The notes under the pieces were generated by a model. That model worked only from the letters and a program-made list of their open reading frames with translations, did not search any database and was not told the DNA's origin. A program made the translations under genes and the position numbers. From a virus, in IMG/VR virus record IMGVR_UViG_3300026484_000394, positions 1 to 64,000 of that record: a stretch of DNA of 64,000 bases. One strand, 5' to 3'. Shown here piece after piece: positions 40,514 through 49,889 of this stretch. The number at the start of each line of letters is the position of its first letter. Position 1 is the stretch's first letter.

Positions 40514-42381
40514 TGGCTAGCAATAAGCAGATTGTGGAAATTCCTGATGTTGGAGCCGTGGGCAGAGAGTTAGGAATACAATTTGATATCAAAGAAGGGT
40601 ATTATGTTTGTGGGAGAAACTTTTATAGAACTTTTTCGTGTATGGTTGAAGAACAGTTTGACATACAAGGAAGAGCAGATGAAACACTAGACCAATACTT
40701 TCATAAACTCAGGGATACCCAGTCTCTCGAAGCACAAATTAAAAAAGAAAGATCATTAAATCTGGAACCTTTTACTGAAATTCAATGGCAAAGTAAAAAA
40801 CTGAATATATTTCAAGAAACTGACTTGGAAAAGAAAGGTCACCACGAGTGTTTCAGAAGAGATACTGAGACCAAGGCTGGAACTTTTGTAAAGGGAGATG
40901 TTGTATTTAGAATAGTTAATTCCAAAGGAAGAGAGTGTGGTGTTATTATCACAAGAAAAGGGAAGCCTTCGTTTGTAGAGTTTCCAAAGAGTGAGTTACT
41001 TCTTCCTATTAATTACTCAGGCACCGTAAGGGAAGCTAGGTATTTTAACACTATCTCGAAGGCAATAATAAAAGGTTTTGCTGAATTGCCAATCATAACA
41101 AAATCATTTGGATCCAATATCTTCCTTTGTGTCGCATTAGGACTTGTGGAAAATATAAGAGTTGGGACTTTGCATCTATGGTCTTTGGCTCAGGTTCTAG
41201 TCGAGTATCCGGATATATTTAAGTATCCTCGCTTTACTATCAATGGAAGACAGCCATTAGAGATGATAACTACTCATTATGCTAGATTTTCTGGTGAAAA
41301 AAAAAGAGAGATTACAGGACAGCTTCTTGAAGTATATGCAGAAAGAAACCTCCCTATTCCAAAAGAGATGTCTGCTTATATCGTTCAAGATGGAATGCCT
41401 AAAATGTCAAGGAAGCTTCTCTATGAGAAGATGAGAAATGCTCTTGAGATAGCATTTACTTTTTTCTATCAAAATGGGTTTTTTTGCTATAAGGAAAAAT
41501 TGACTGGTGATGTCATCGAGTTTAGCTCAGATAATTATAGTTCAGAATCAAAAGACATTTCAGAAAGGCTTAAAAGATACGCTCCTATTTCCCAGGGCTT
41601 CAAAAGTTTTACTTATCAAGAAAGAGTGTTTACTATTGCCCATATCGTGAGAGAGATTATATCAGAGACACAAGTGATAGAGAATCACAAATTTGAGCTA
41701 GGTGAGCAGATGATTTGGATTGATTATGCAAGAAGTGTTGTCGGATATAAGACAGATGGTGTAGAGCTTGTGGAATTCAAAAGACTTGCTTATCCTGCAA
41801 AGAAACCCAGTGTCACAGGCGTACTTAAAAGGTATGATATGTTCAGGCTGTTATTTGCAGATGAGGAATCATTTTTAGAGTTCTTAGCTATTTCCATAGC
41901 TATTCAGGTTTGTTTAATTATGAAGATACATTTTCATGTTAAAATTCCAAATACTAATGCTAAGCATAAGTATAGAATAAGTCAACTGCTCCGTAGTGCA
42001 ACTCTAAATCCCTTGAGGCTGTCTTTTGTTACAATAAGAGGGCATAAGCCAAAACTTCGGGAGGACAATATATCTCTAGATGAAAGTCTTTTCAGTAATT
42101 ATATGGTAACTTTTGATGACTCTTCAGATATTCCAATCAAGTACGATAGCATAACCCAAGAGTTTGAACTTGCAAGAAGAATAATGATGTATATCTCGAG
42201 ATGTGGAAGTCCTTTTCATTCTAAATTAATCACTGAAGTGCTACAATATATAGCACAAACATATCGCAATGAAACACACGCCGACAATACTGTTTATACA
42301 TTTGATATGGTGCGTAAGATTGTTGATGTGATATGCGGGCAACAGCTTCGCAAAAGACCAACTAAAAAAATAAAGGAATAA
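40513..42381 (+). CDS. Hypothetical protein, 622 aa
   Basis: GTG start with AAGGAG 5 nt upstream, overlapping the previous stop. 622 residues, mixed alpha/beta and basic, with several Cys and long helices in the second half (FRLLFADEESFLEFLAIS, then a hydrophobic IAIQVCLIM stretch). The hydrophobic stretch at about 452-475 might be buried or a membrane contact. No homologue recognised. It follows the tail chaperone where a tape measure or tail tube is often found, but it is not evidently either. Confidence 0.55.
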   Translation: MASNKQIVEIPDVGAVGRELGIQFDIKEGYYVCGRNFYRTFSCMVEEQFDIQGRADETLDQYFHKLRDTQSLEAQIKKERSLNLEPFTEIQWQSKKLNIFQETDLEKKGHHECFRRDTETKAGTFVKGDVVFRIVNSKGRECGVIITRKGKPSFVEFPKSELLLPINYSGTVREARYFNTISKAIIKGFAELPIITKSFGSNIFLCVALGLVENIRVGTLHLWSLAQVLVEYPDIFKYPRFTINGRQPLEMITTHYARFSGEKKREITGQLLEVYAERNLPIPKEMSAYIVQDGMPKMSRKLLYEKMRNALEIAFTFFYQNGFFCYKEKLTGDVIEFSSDNYSSESKDISERLKRYAPISQGFKSFTYQERVFTIAHIVREIISETQVIENHKFELGEQMIWIDYARSVVGYKTDGVELVEFKRLAYPAKKPSVTGVLKRYDMFRLLFADEESFLEFLAISIAIQVCLIMKIHFHVKIPNTNAKHKYRISQLLRSATLNPLRLSFVTIRGHKPKLREDNISLDESLFSNYMVTFDDSSDIPIKYDSITQEFELARRIMMYISRCGSPFHSKLITEVLQYIAQTYRNETHADNTVYTFDMVRKIVDVICGQQLRKRPTKKIKE

Positions 42382-42383
42382 TC

Positions 42384-44069
42384 TTGATTACATTTGTAGG
42401 AAAAGTAGCTGATTTTGGTGATGGATTTACACAAACAAGTGTGCAAATCTTATTGGTAGATAAAGCTAATAATATAAACGAATGGTCTCCTATAGTCTCA
42501 GTATCTGATGAAGGCGTTTATGGACATACATTTATTCTTGATGGCTTGATGGACTTTGTTTCATCTGAAGCAAGAGCTGTAGTTATAGCTTGGAATGACA
42601 AAAAAGAACGAAGTGCTACTCACGAAATGCTCTACAGTCAGGTTCATCATGTTCCGAAAGAACCATTAGTGGTGACTGATATTACACTAGAAAAAGCAGC
42701 AGAAGCTAATCATAGACTCCTGAATGGACTAATAAATACTGTTGAAGGACTGACATCAGAATATCAGCCTGAAATAGACACCCCTAACCAGCTCGCTTAT
42801 TTTGAAGATGAGCCGATTTTCAATCAGACAAAGCCTATTTCGTTTCAGATGAAAAGTAGGGGGGTGTATATTGATCCATTCCCAATACTGTTTGTTAAGG
42901 CAGGTAGCTACCAAATTCCTATCAGAGTGAGCTTTGCTGGCGGTAGCAAGAGGGAAATGATTCTGAATGTTAATGTTGCTAAAAAAGAGGAAGAGGTTCT
43001 AGTCTCATTAGATGACATAAATATAGACAAAGGGCTTTGTTTATTTGCAGTAAAGAACAGAGGAATTAAAGATAATATTTTTAGAGCAGACTTGTTTACT
43101 TCAACAAAATTTAATTTACAGAATGTTGATTTTATAATAGATGGCCAAAAGTATTCAACAAATGATCTTTCTCGACTTGGAGTTCAATTCTTACTACCAG
43201 ACTCTGATGAGGCAAAGGTCGAAGTGACCATGATTGCTTATGGAACGGTCAATGAAGGATCAAAACTAGAAACATATGAGTATACACAGGAAGTCCAGAG
43301 ATACAAAAGTCTTGTCGGAGATATGGCAGTCTCTCTTGATGCTGACTCTGGTAAATATACTGCCGCTGTGAATTTTGAGGGAGGAGATGATATCTCTACT
43401 ATTCTATGGCAGATTGTGTATAAATCTACTGTAATCGAAAAGGTACTTAAGGTTACTGATGTAGACTCTAAGGCCTTGATAAACATTCTGTACCAAGACT
43501 ATGCCTCACCGGATAAAAAGAGTATAGAGTTTGAGACTATTAAGCCTGGAAACTACGATATTAATGCATACGCTATTAATTCAGCCGGAGTATATACAAA
43601 AGTCTCTCATTCTCTTTTTGTTCCAGGAGGAGACGCTGAAGAGGACGACATTGAAGTTGGAGATAGCATTACTATTGGTTGTGTAAGTGATCACGGAGAA
43701 GTTCCAATCGTTACTGTGTACCGACTATCCAGAGAAGGATATATAAAAGACACTTCCACTCCTATGGACCATGCCTTTGAGCAAACTTACGTATACGACC
43801 ATGTTGCAGAATATGCCGATAGCTTTTATATATTTAAAGTTGGTGAGAGTATAGTTGTAAAGAAAGTTGGAGCTCCAAGAGGCTGTATGGTTGTTTATGC
43901 CAAAGGTCTTCAAGCCGGTAGAGAAATTGCTTTCCAGCTTCAGGACTTTGAAGGAGAAACAATAGATGAAGGGATACTAGATGATTCTGGATTTGGAGTC
44001 TATTATAAAGTTATGTCTGAGAATGTACGAGGTGTTCTAGTTGTGGGCAAAACCAGACGAGTAGTGTAA
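42384..44069 (+). CDS. Multi-domain beta-rich protein, 561 aa
   Basis: TTG start with AAAGGAATAATC upstream. Several Ig-like or fibronectin-like stretches appear (GKYTAAVNFEGGDDIST and PGNYDINAYAINSAGVYT). The last about 130 residues resemble nearly the whole of the next gene's product. Both contain a strand pair of the type SFYIFKVGESIVVKK (here) against GYYIVKGHKTVQVYK (next gene), then a Pro and further strands. An appendage or baseplate arm is likely. Confidence 0.5.
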   Translation: MITFVGKVADFGDGFTQTSVQILLVDKANNINEWSPIVSVSDEGVYGHTFILDGLMDFVSSEARAVVIAWNDKKERSATHEMLYSQVHHVPKEPLVVTDITLEKAAEANHRLLNGLINTVEGLTSEYQPEIDTPNQLAYFEDEPIFNQTKPISFQMKSRGVYIDPFPILFVKAGSYQIPIRVSFAGGSKREMILNVNVAKKEEEVLVSLDDINIDKGLCLFAVKNRGIKDNIFRADLFTSTKFNLQNVDFIIDGQKYSTNDLSRLGVQFLLPDSDEAKVEVTMIAYGTVNEGSKLETYEYTQEVQRYKSLVGDMAVSLDADSGKYTAAVNFEGGDDISTILWQIVYKSTVIEKVLKVTDVDSKALINILYQDYASPDKKSIEFETIKPGNYDINAYAINSAGVYTKVSHSLFVPGGDAEEDDIEVGDSITIGCVSDHGEVPIVTVYRLSREGYIKDTSTPMDHAFEQTYVYDHVAEYADSFYIFKVGESIVVKKVGAPRGCMVVYAKGLQAGREIAFQLQDFEGETIDEGILDDSGFGVYYKVMSENVRGVLVVGKTRRVV

Positions 44070-44070
44070 T

Positions 44071-44661
44071 ATGCGATATGCAGCTTGTTCCGCAAAAAAC
44101 CTAACTTCTAGTAAGATTAAGGTTCTTGTGGCGGACAGTGCTGATGTCATCGTGTATCATATTATTCAAGGTCAGATTGCCGAAATAGACCATACTGCTC
44201 TTGATGAAAAAGATAACAAGACAATATTGACATTTCCTGTTCATGAGAGAGGGTACTATATCGTCAAGGGTCATAAAACAGTTCAAGTATATAAGCAAGG
44301 TACTGTCCCTTATGTAGGCTTTGTGATTTCCTCTTCTGACTTAGAATTGGACTACCAAATTTTAGATGCAGATATGCAAGAGAAAGACTTAGCTGTGCTA
44401 ACTCTTTTGCAGGACGGCATTATTCAGATTTCTCCTAATGGGTTGCGATCTTTTTTTGTGTTAGTAAATGAAAAGATGTATTTCTTTTGTCCTAGCTGTG
44501 AAATCAAGAAAGAAACTTCTGCTTCTTGCCCAAAGGCTTCACTGTCTATAAAAAACACAGGTTTCAGTATCTCATCTTCAGGCTCAAAATTAGCTGTATC
44601 TTCAGAGAAAAGTAGCAAAACAACTCTTTCAGTCAAACGAATGCAAATAAAGGAGCTCTAA
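44071..44661 (+). CDS. Beta-domain protein related to the previous gene's end, 196 aa
   Basis: Residues about 15-140 share strand order with the C-terminal domain of the 42384-44069 product (ADVIVYHIIQGQIA against IVTVYRLSREGYIK, and the VQVYK strand noted there), suggesting an ancient duplication. A possible zinc ribbon follows (FFCPSCEIKKETSASCPK; C-x2-C with a later Cys). The tail is Ser/Lys-rich and low complexity. Starts 1 nt after the previous stop. Confidence 0.5.
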   Translation: MRYAACSAKNLTSSKIKVLVADSADVIVYHIIQGQIAEIDHTALDEKDNKTILTFPVHERGYYIVKGHKTVQVYKQGTVPYVGFVISSSDLELDYQILDADMQEKDLAVLTLLQDGIIQISPNGLRSFFVLVNEKMYFFCPSCEIKKETSASCPKASLSIKNTGFSISSSGSKLAVSSEKSSKTTLSVKRMQIKEL

Positions 44662-44662
44662 G

Positions 44663-44797
44663 TTGACTAAAAATAGAACAGTGAAGATTTCTACGAAAAC
44701 ATATATTACACGGCTTCAAGTGAAGCCTCCAATCACTCACGACAAGATATCTCTCAAAAAAAATAGTAATTTTTCTTTTCGAATCTCTTTTAAATAG
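44663..44797 (+). CDS. Possible small basic protein, 44 aa
   Basis: A short reading frame with a TTG start, preceded by AAAGGAG at the right distance, fills the gap before the next promoter. The product is Lys/Arg/Ser/Thr-rich, beta-leaning and ends in FSFRISFK. It starts 1 nt after the previous stop. The RBS and tight packing argue for it; the short length and rare start argue against it. Confidence 0.4.
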   Translation: MTKNRTVKISTKTYITRLQVKPPITHDKISLKKNSNFSFRISFK

Positions 44798-44817
44798 AAA
44801 TTTCATAGAAAAGATAC

Positions 44818-44823
44818 TATAAT
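44818..44823 (+). promoter_or_regulatory. -10 promoter element
   Basis: TATAAT in an A/T-rich gap, 28 nt before ATG 44852; no clear -35 and no TGn extension. Confidence 0.5.
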
Positions 44824-44851
44824 TAACTAAATGCAAAAAAAGGATATACCT

Positions 44852-45466
44852 ATGAATTTTATAAATCATGTAGCACAACATTTGGATGCTTATTCTGAAC
44901 AAGAAGATACTGGCAGTTTTATCAAGGAAGCTGCGGAGAACGATGTAACTTATAACGATATGGTTGCTCTAAACAACCTCCTTAATGGAGATGCGGCCAC
45001 AGGCGAGAACATTATTCAACCAAATGGTGAAATAGCCGACAGCAGAATTAATGTTGCAATTATGGGCTATGAAAAGATAGCTAGTCAAAGTATCACTCAA
45101 AATGAACTTCTTCAAGAGCTAAATCAAGTTGGTTTAACGGGAGAGGATTTTGATATTGTGGCAGGTTTAATTGAGAAACAAGCTTCAGATCGTTTGGAAG
45201 CTGAATTCATGTCTAGAATGGACGGTATTCACGGAGGTCTTATGACAGCCAATATTGACCCTATGGAAGCAGTACATTTTATGGATTCTTTTGCCCAGGC
45301 AGAAAATAATGAAGAGCAAGACAAGGTAGCTTCTGAATATCCACATTACTCAGAAGCAGACCTGGAGGCGATCGCTATTGCGAAAGTTTCTCTTGATGAG
45401 CTTTCTGACACGGGAGCAACAGAACCTATGCATTATTTTTTAGCCGCTTCACAAAGAGAGGTGTAA
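44852..45466 (+). CDS. Acidic helical protein with K-x-A-S motifs, 204 aa
   Basis: I choose ATG 44852, preceded by AAAAAAAGGATATACC, rather than an ATG at 44831 that lacks an RBS and lies 7 nt after the -10 element. The protein is acidic and helical, with FIKEAAE, YEKIASQ, IEKQASD and QDKVASE. It therefore joins the motif-bearing set at 17648, 19273 and 31310. Its own promoter opens the last segment of the window. Possibly a core, scaffold or internal virion protein. Confidence 0.55.
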   Translation: MNFINHVAQHLDAYSEQEDTGSFIKEAAENDVTYNDMVALNNLLNGDAATGENIIQPNGEIADSRINVAIMGYEKIASQSITQNELLQELNQVGLTGEDFDIVAGLIEKQASDRLEAEFMSRMDGIHGGLMTANIDPMEAVHFMDSFAQAENNEEQDKVASEYPHYSEADLEAIAIAKVSLDELSDTGATEPMHYFLAASQREV

Positions 45467-45469
45467 GAA

Positions 45470-46456
45470 ATGACTGCTGAGCAAGAACAGATAAACAAAA
45501 CAGAAGGTCTTGTTCGGGCTGTCATTGATATGATGGCAGGAAGACAGTCTGACTTTGTAGATGGAGAAAAGCTAAAGAAGTTTCTTGACAACTATGCTTT
45601 CATTGAAGCTATTGCAGAGAATCAGACGATTGATATTTTCCTTGCTAATGTTACTCAAACAAAAGCACGCTTCAATCAGGTATCAGAACGTCTTTCTGGT
45701 TTACTAGCTGCTGCTGAATCCGAATCTGATAAGCTGATTTCACAGATGGGAGAAGGCTCGTCAGGACTAGCATTAAATTTGGCTAATATATCTTTATTTC
45801 AATCAACTGTAGCTGATTCTTATGGGTCAATATTACAACACTTAGCAGATATTGATATAACTGCTAAATTAAATCAGATGGATTCAAGTCTTGCTGAATC
45901 TATGGGGCTTATAGAGGACATGCGTTCACAGAGAACAGAAATAGATGCTCTCCTCAGAAAAGTTGCAGACAATAAGGCCTTGATTGAAAACATGGATGAT
46001 GTGAACTCTACTCAAACTTCTCTGATTGAAGATACAGGAGTAATGCTACTAGAATTAGAGAAGCAAATAGAGAATTATGCATTTTATTCGGAAGAGTTTG
46101 ATAAGGTCTATGTAAATGCCGTTCAATTTGTAGAGAAGTTTGCCTCTCTTGCTAAGCAAATAGAGCATGTGTCCTTGAGAGACGATAAGTTAATATCACT
46201 AATGCATAATGTAATAGAGAACTCAAGCAAAGAGCACTTAGAATTACAACAAATAATTGCAGATGCCGGAAATTCTATAGAACAACTTGGATTAGGTACA
46301 GCACAAAGGCTTACAGAGATGACTCTTTTTATCAATGAGTTCAATGCTATAGGTCAAGCAATCTCTTCTTTTTCTCTGGACTTTGAAAAGCAAAAGCAAG
46401 ATTACAGAGCAATCACTGTGGAATTAGAATCTACAGAGTTTACATATGGTAAATAA
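45470..46456 (+). CDS. Coiled-coil protein, 328 aa
   Basis: Almost entirely alpha-helical with heptad patterning (ESESDKLISQMGEGSSG, then LEKQIENYAFYSEEFDKVY and LRDDKLISLMHNVIEN). Few aromatics, no membrane segment. Such rods occur in tail fibres, internal cores and assembly scaffolds. RBS AGAGAGGTGTAAGAA. Function unknown. Confidence 0.55.
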   Translation: MTAEQEQINKTEGLVRAVIDMMAGRQSDFVDGEKLKKFLDNYAFIEAIAENQTIDIFLANVTQTKARFNQVSERLSGLLAAAESESDKLISQMGEGSSGLALNLANISLFQSTVADSYGSILQHLADIDITAKLNQMDSSLAESMGLIEDMRSQRTEIDALLRKVADNKALIENMDDVNSTQTSLIEDTGVMLLELEKQIENYAFYSEEFDKVYVNAVQFVEKFASLAKQIEHVSLRDDKLISLMHNVIENSSKEHLELQQIIADAGNSIEQLGLGTAQRLTEMTLFINEFNAIGQAISSFSLDFEKQKQDYRAITVELESTEFTYGK

Positions 46457-46459
46457 TCT

Positions 46460-47599
46460 ATGAGACAGTTCTCATACAAATACAAGTCTTATATGATTAA
46501 CAAACATGGATTTGTCAATATGATTCCCCATGCTAAGTTTTTTCATGACTACATGGGATTTACAGGTAGCTTAGGGCTACCTATTTTTCAAACTTCTGCG
46601 AACCCAATGTATTCGGCAAATTTTTGCAAGTTGTTTACCGACCACACAATGTCATTTAAGCATAAAGTAGAATTGTTTTTTCCTGAGATTGAACAAGGGG
46701 TCTTTCTTGTTTCTGATATAAAATATGATGTCCTTCAAGACCCTACGGATGATGTAACAGTAACTCACAGTGTGGACTTAGGCGGTCAGTACGAAGAATA
46801 TGTTGTGATAGAGAACTTTACTGCTACTTTTGAAATTGAACTCTTTGTTGATTTTGGCAAAAGACTTTCTATACAAGCACCATTAGAGATAAACTGTGCA
46901 TACATAGACATAATCCTGTTTAATCAGAGAATTAGCTTGACTACTCACGCAAACAATATCTTCATTCTTCCATATTTAATGTCGTATAAGACAGATTTCC
47001 CTCCAGAAGCAGCAAGACAAGACAACAGTTTCTCAAATATTTCTACAAACTCAGACTTAAGCTATGGATTTATTCTGTCAGATAGCTGTAGAGAAGCTCT
47101 GCAGAGAAAGAAAATATCCTTTCAAAAATTAGATATGGAACTCTTTGAGATTAAGAGAAAAGCAACAGAGTTGGAAGTACAAGCAGAAAAAGATAATCCA
47201 ATGGAAGACATCTATAGTCCAGAAACTCAACCCAAGACTAAAGATAAGTTTACAATTTCCCTTCCTCAATCACTGTTTAGGGATAAGATGGAACTGTACG
47301 GCTTCCCTCTGTTTAACTCCGAGATTAATCTGGAGTGCTGTAAGTATTGGGAAGGAGCACTGTATAGTGTTTATTTTGGGTTATATGATGTTCCTGTTCT
47401 ATCAGAAGGAAGTGATCCAGTAAGCTGTCTTAAAACCCCGAAAGAATGTCAGGAAACACCTCAGTACGAGGTTAGAAATAAAGTTATAGATGGATTTATC
47501 ACATATTCTGATTTATCTTGGGACGAGCTAGATAGCAGAATACCAGGAATGATAGACCAACCTACTAAACTAGAAGCAGAAAAAGATATGGAGATATAA
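46460..47599 (+). CDS. Hypothetical protein, 379 aa
   Basis: Mixed beta-rich protein with aromatic-rich N-terminus (QFSYKYKSYMINKHG). A helical stretch lies at about 220-245 (KKISFQKLDMELFEIKRKA). The C-terminal domain contains several Cys (EINLECCKYWEGALYS, CLKTPKECQE). The stop overlaps the start of the next gene (TAATG). Not recognised. Part of the terminal run of large coupled genes. Confidence 0.5.
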   Translation: MRQFSYKYKSYMINKHGFVNMIPHAKFFHDYMGFTGSLGLPIFQTSANPMYSANFCKLFTDHTMSFKHKVELFFPEIEQGVFLVSDIKYDVLQDPTDDVTVTHSVDLGGQYEEYVVIENFTATFEIELFVDFGKRLSIQAPLEINCAYIDIILFNQRISLTTHANNIFILPYLMSYKTDFPPEAARQDNSFSNISTNSDLSYGFILSDSCREALQRKKISFQKLDMELFEIKRKATELEVQAEKDNPMEDIYSPETQPKTKDKFTISLPQSLFRDKMELYGFPLFNSEINLECCKYWEGALYSVYFGLYDVPVLSEGSDPVSCLKTPKECQETPQYEVRNKVIDGFITYSDLSWDELDSRIPGMIDQPTKLEAEKDMEI

Positions 47600-49887
47600 T
47601 GATAGTTCTACATTCCAAAATCCCTTCGTCAGGTTCTTGTAATAAAGGAGAAGACAAAGAGGAAGATAGTGAAGAAAATAAAGAGGATGAATCGTGTTCA
47701 AAGAAAGAATTGCCTCCCAAGTCTGATACAAAGAAACAGAACAAGAAGGCTGACGATGAAGAGGGTGATGACGAAGAAGATTCTCCCTTGTTTGCCCAGG
47801 ACGGATTTTCATCTGTAGTTCCAGTTCTGCCTTTAGGTGATTACACATTTAAGAAAGGCGAGTATATTAGCTGTGAGCTTGAAGCTGTAGATATAAGTAG
47901 TATGACTGTTACTTCCGCTGTAGCAACAGTTTCTATGTATACCCTTGACAGAAAAGAGACTGTTGACTTTACTAAGCAAGAACTCCTTTCTGGAGTAGAT
48001 TCTTTCTTTGAGACGGTTATCTTATCTGAGGAGCAAGATTTTGCAGCCTCGAACAGTTTGTTGTTTGGGGATGAAAGTGTCTCAATATCTTGTGCTTCCA
48101 AAGAAATTGATGTTGAGTGCAAGATAGCTTCTTGTGAAGATGACAAGGCAGTCCTTCATGTGATGATGGATTCTTTACAGTCCGAAAGTGAATGTGATTG
48201 GGAAGAGATATGGCAGTTAATCGTAGTAGCGGATGCAGAAATGGGAGACGGCACAATAATGGAAGTTGTGATTCCGTTTAAACTTGAACTTTTTGCAAAA
48301 AGGATAGTCTTATCTTGTGATGAAGCAGACATTCTTTACGGTGATACAATAAAATGCTATAACGGCTGGATGTCAGATACTCAAACAAATATAGGAATGT
48401 TTAAATTCTGTAAGACTGAAAACACAAGAACAACTTTGTATTTGAGATATATTTTTTCCAAGATTTTTAATTACTATGTTCCTGCTAGGCAAGACCTGTG
48501 TAAATTTCTTGCTTCGCATATCGAAGATACAGCGGGGTATGAAAAAGTATATCTCTTGAAATTACCCATGTATGCTGAAGATGCTGAAATCATCAAACTA
48601 GAACTAATGAATGGTGAAGGTGAAGTGGCTATGTCCTTTGTTGACAACAGAGGTAAAGCTTCATTTGATTTCTCAAACATATCATCAAGTACAGGAAAAG
48701 TTATACTTAAAGCTACTGTAGCAGAGCAAGAATCCTTTTTCATAATAGAAGCGGGTTCTGCAGAGACAGAGTATATTGTTTCAGTTGCAGATAATAGGCT
48801 GGTGTATCCAACAAAAAACCGTGCTTTTGTTAGCAGTGATATAGATTTAGCCAAAGCCAAAAGTTCTATGTATTGGTTTCATACCTTTGTAGATTCTTTG
48901 CAGTCAGGATTAGTTCGAATTCAGGAAGCTAAAGCTCGCTCGCATGTAGTAGCAATGGTGTTTACGAGAGGAATGTCAGCTGGGTTACTTACTAATATGA
49001 TGGACTTTATTGCATATTTATTGTATGAGAATATAAAACTCCAAATTTCCGACAGTGAAAGAACTTTTTTCCTTGACTCAATAAAGCAGGTAATAGATGC
49101 TTATGCAAGAAGTATGGCTAAGGCACAGTTTGGGCTCAAAAAAGATATTCGAAAGCGTGTGGCTAGGGATTGGCTTTTTACAATTAGAAGAGACGCATTT
49201 AAAAGAAATCAGCAACAAGCATATGTGGAATATATGCCTTTGATTATGTGTGGAGCAGTGTCGTACTGTGCCTTCACAAAAAGACCTCAAATGGTAATTG
49301 GGGCACCTATGTTTGGGTCAACGATAGATTTAGAAGACACTTCTGTGGCAGCACTAGATATTGAAGATGCAGTAATGACCGATTCTATCTCATCAATGTT
49401 TCAAAAATATATCAACTTCTTTATACCATCGACAGATCTAGTAAGACTAAATACATTAAGACACCTAAAAACATCCATTCTGTATGGAGCATCTCAAAAC
49501 AATTGGTCTGGGCATTTAGTGGTAATCAAAAAAGATGGCCTTCATTCTGAGCCGTACAGTTCTGAGAATAAGGCCTATGGCATTAATGCAAAGCCAGGAA
49601 TGACAGTTGAGACCCCAGGAAAAATAGGTAAAATATGGAAAGAGTTAACAGACCAATGTGTTCGAGTTAGAACTTTTGAAAGCTATTACCCTGTTCACGG
49701 GAAAAAAGCAATGGAGGCTATCGAAACAATGCCCGAAGGTGCTTTTCCGATGAATTGGTCAACTCAGCAAATAGTTGTCCTTGATATGGATGAAAACAAA
49801 CTGATTGTAGACGGTGAAGTTATATATGAAAATATTATTTTTAGTAGACCAAATGAGCATATTCTCATAGCAGAAAGGAAGGTATAA
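47599..49887 (+). CDS. Large protein with charged N-terminal tract, 762 aa
   Basis: Residues about 15-62 are a low-complexity run of Asp, Glu, Lys and Ser with two Cys. They are followed by beta-rich domains (to about 420) and a helical region at about 430-545 with many basic residues (KKDIRKRVARDWLFTIRRD). The end is again mixed. The acidic/basic tract could be a flexible linker. No family recognised. Virion component suspected from context. Confidence 0.5.
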   Translation: MIVLHSKIPSSGSCNKGEDKEEDSEENKEDESCSKKELPPKSDTKKQNKKADDEEGDDEEDSPLFAQDGFSSVVPVLPLGDYTFKKGEYISCELEAVDISSMTVTSAVATVSMYTLDRKETVDFTKQELLSGVDSFFETVILSEEQDFAASNSLLFGDESVSISCASKEIDVECKIASCEDDKAVLHVMMDSLQSESECDWEEIWQLIVVADAEMGDGTIMEVVIPFKLELFAKRIVLSCDEADILYGDTIKCYNGWMSDTQTNIGMFKFCKTENTRTTLYLRYIFSKIFNYYVPARQDLCKFLASHIEDTAGYEKVYLLKLPMYAEDAEIIKLELMNGEGEVAMSFVDNRGKASFDFSNISSSTGKVILKATVAEQESFFIIEAGSAETEYIVSVADNRLVYPTKNRAFVSSDIDLAKAKSSMYWFHTFVDSLQSGLVRIQEAKARSHVVAMVFTRGMSAGLLTNMMDFIAYLLYENIKLQISDSERTFFLDSIKQVIDAYARSMAKAQFGLKKDIRKRVARDWLFTIRRDAFKRNQQQAYVEYMPLIMCGAVSYCAFTKRPQMVIGAPMFGSTIDLEDTSVAALDIEDAVMTDSISSMFQKYINFFIPSTDLVRLNTLRHLKTSILYGASQNNWSGHLVVIKKDGLHSEPYSSENKAYGINAKPGMTVETPGKIGKIWKELTDQCVRVRTFESYYPVHGKKAMEAIETMPEGAFPMNWSTQQIVVLDMDENKLIVDGEVIYENIIFSRPNEHILIAERKV

Positions 49888-49889
49888 TA

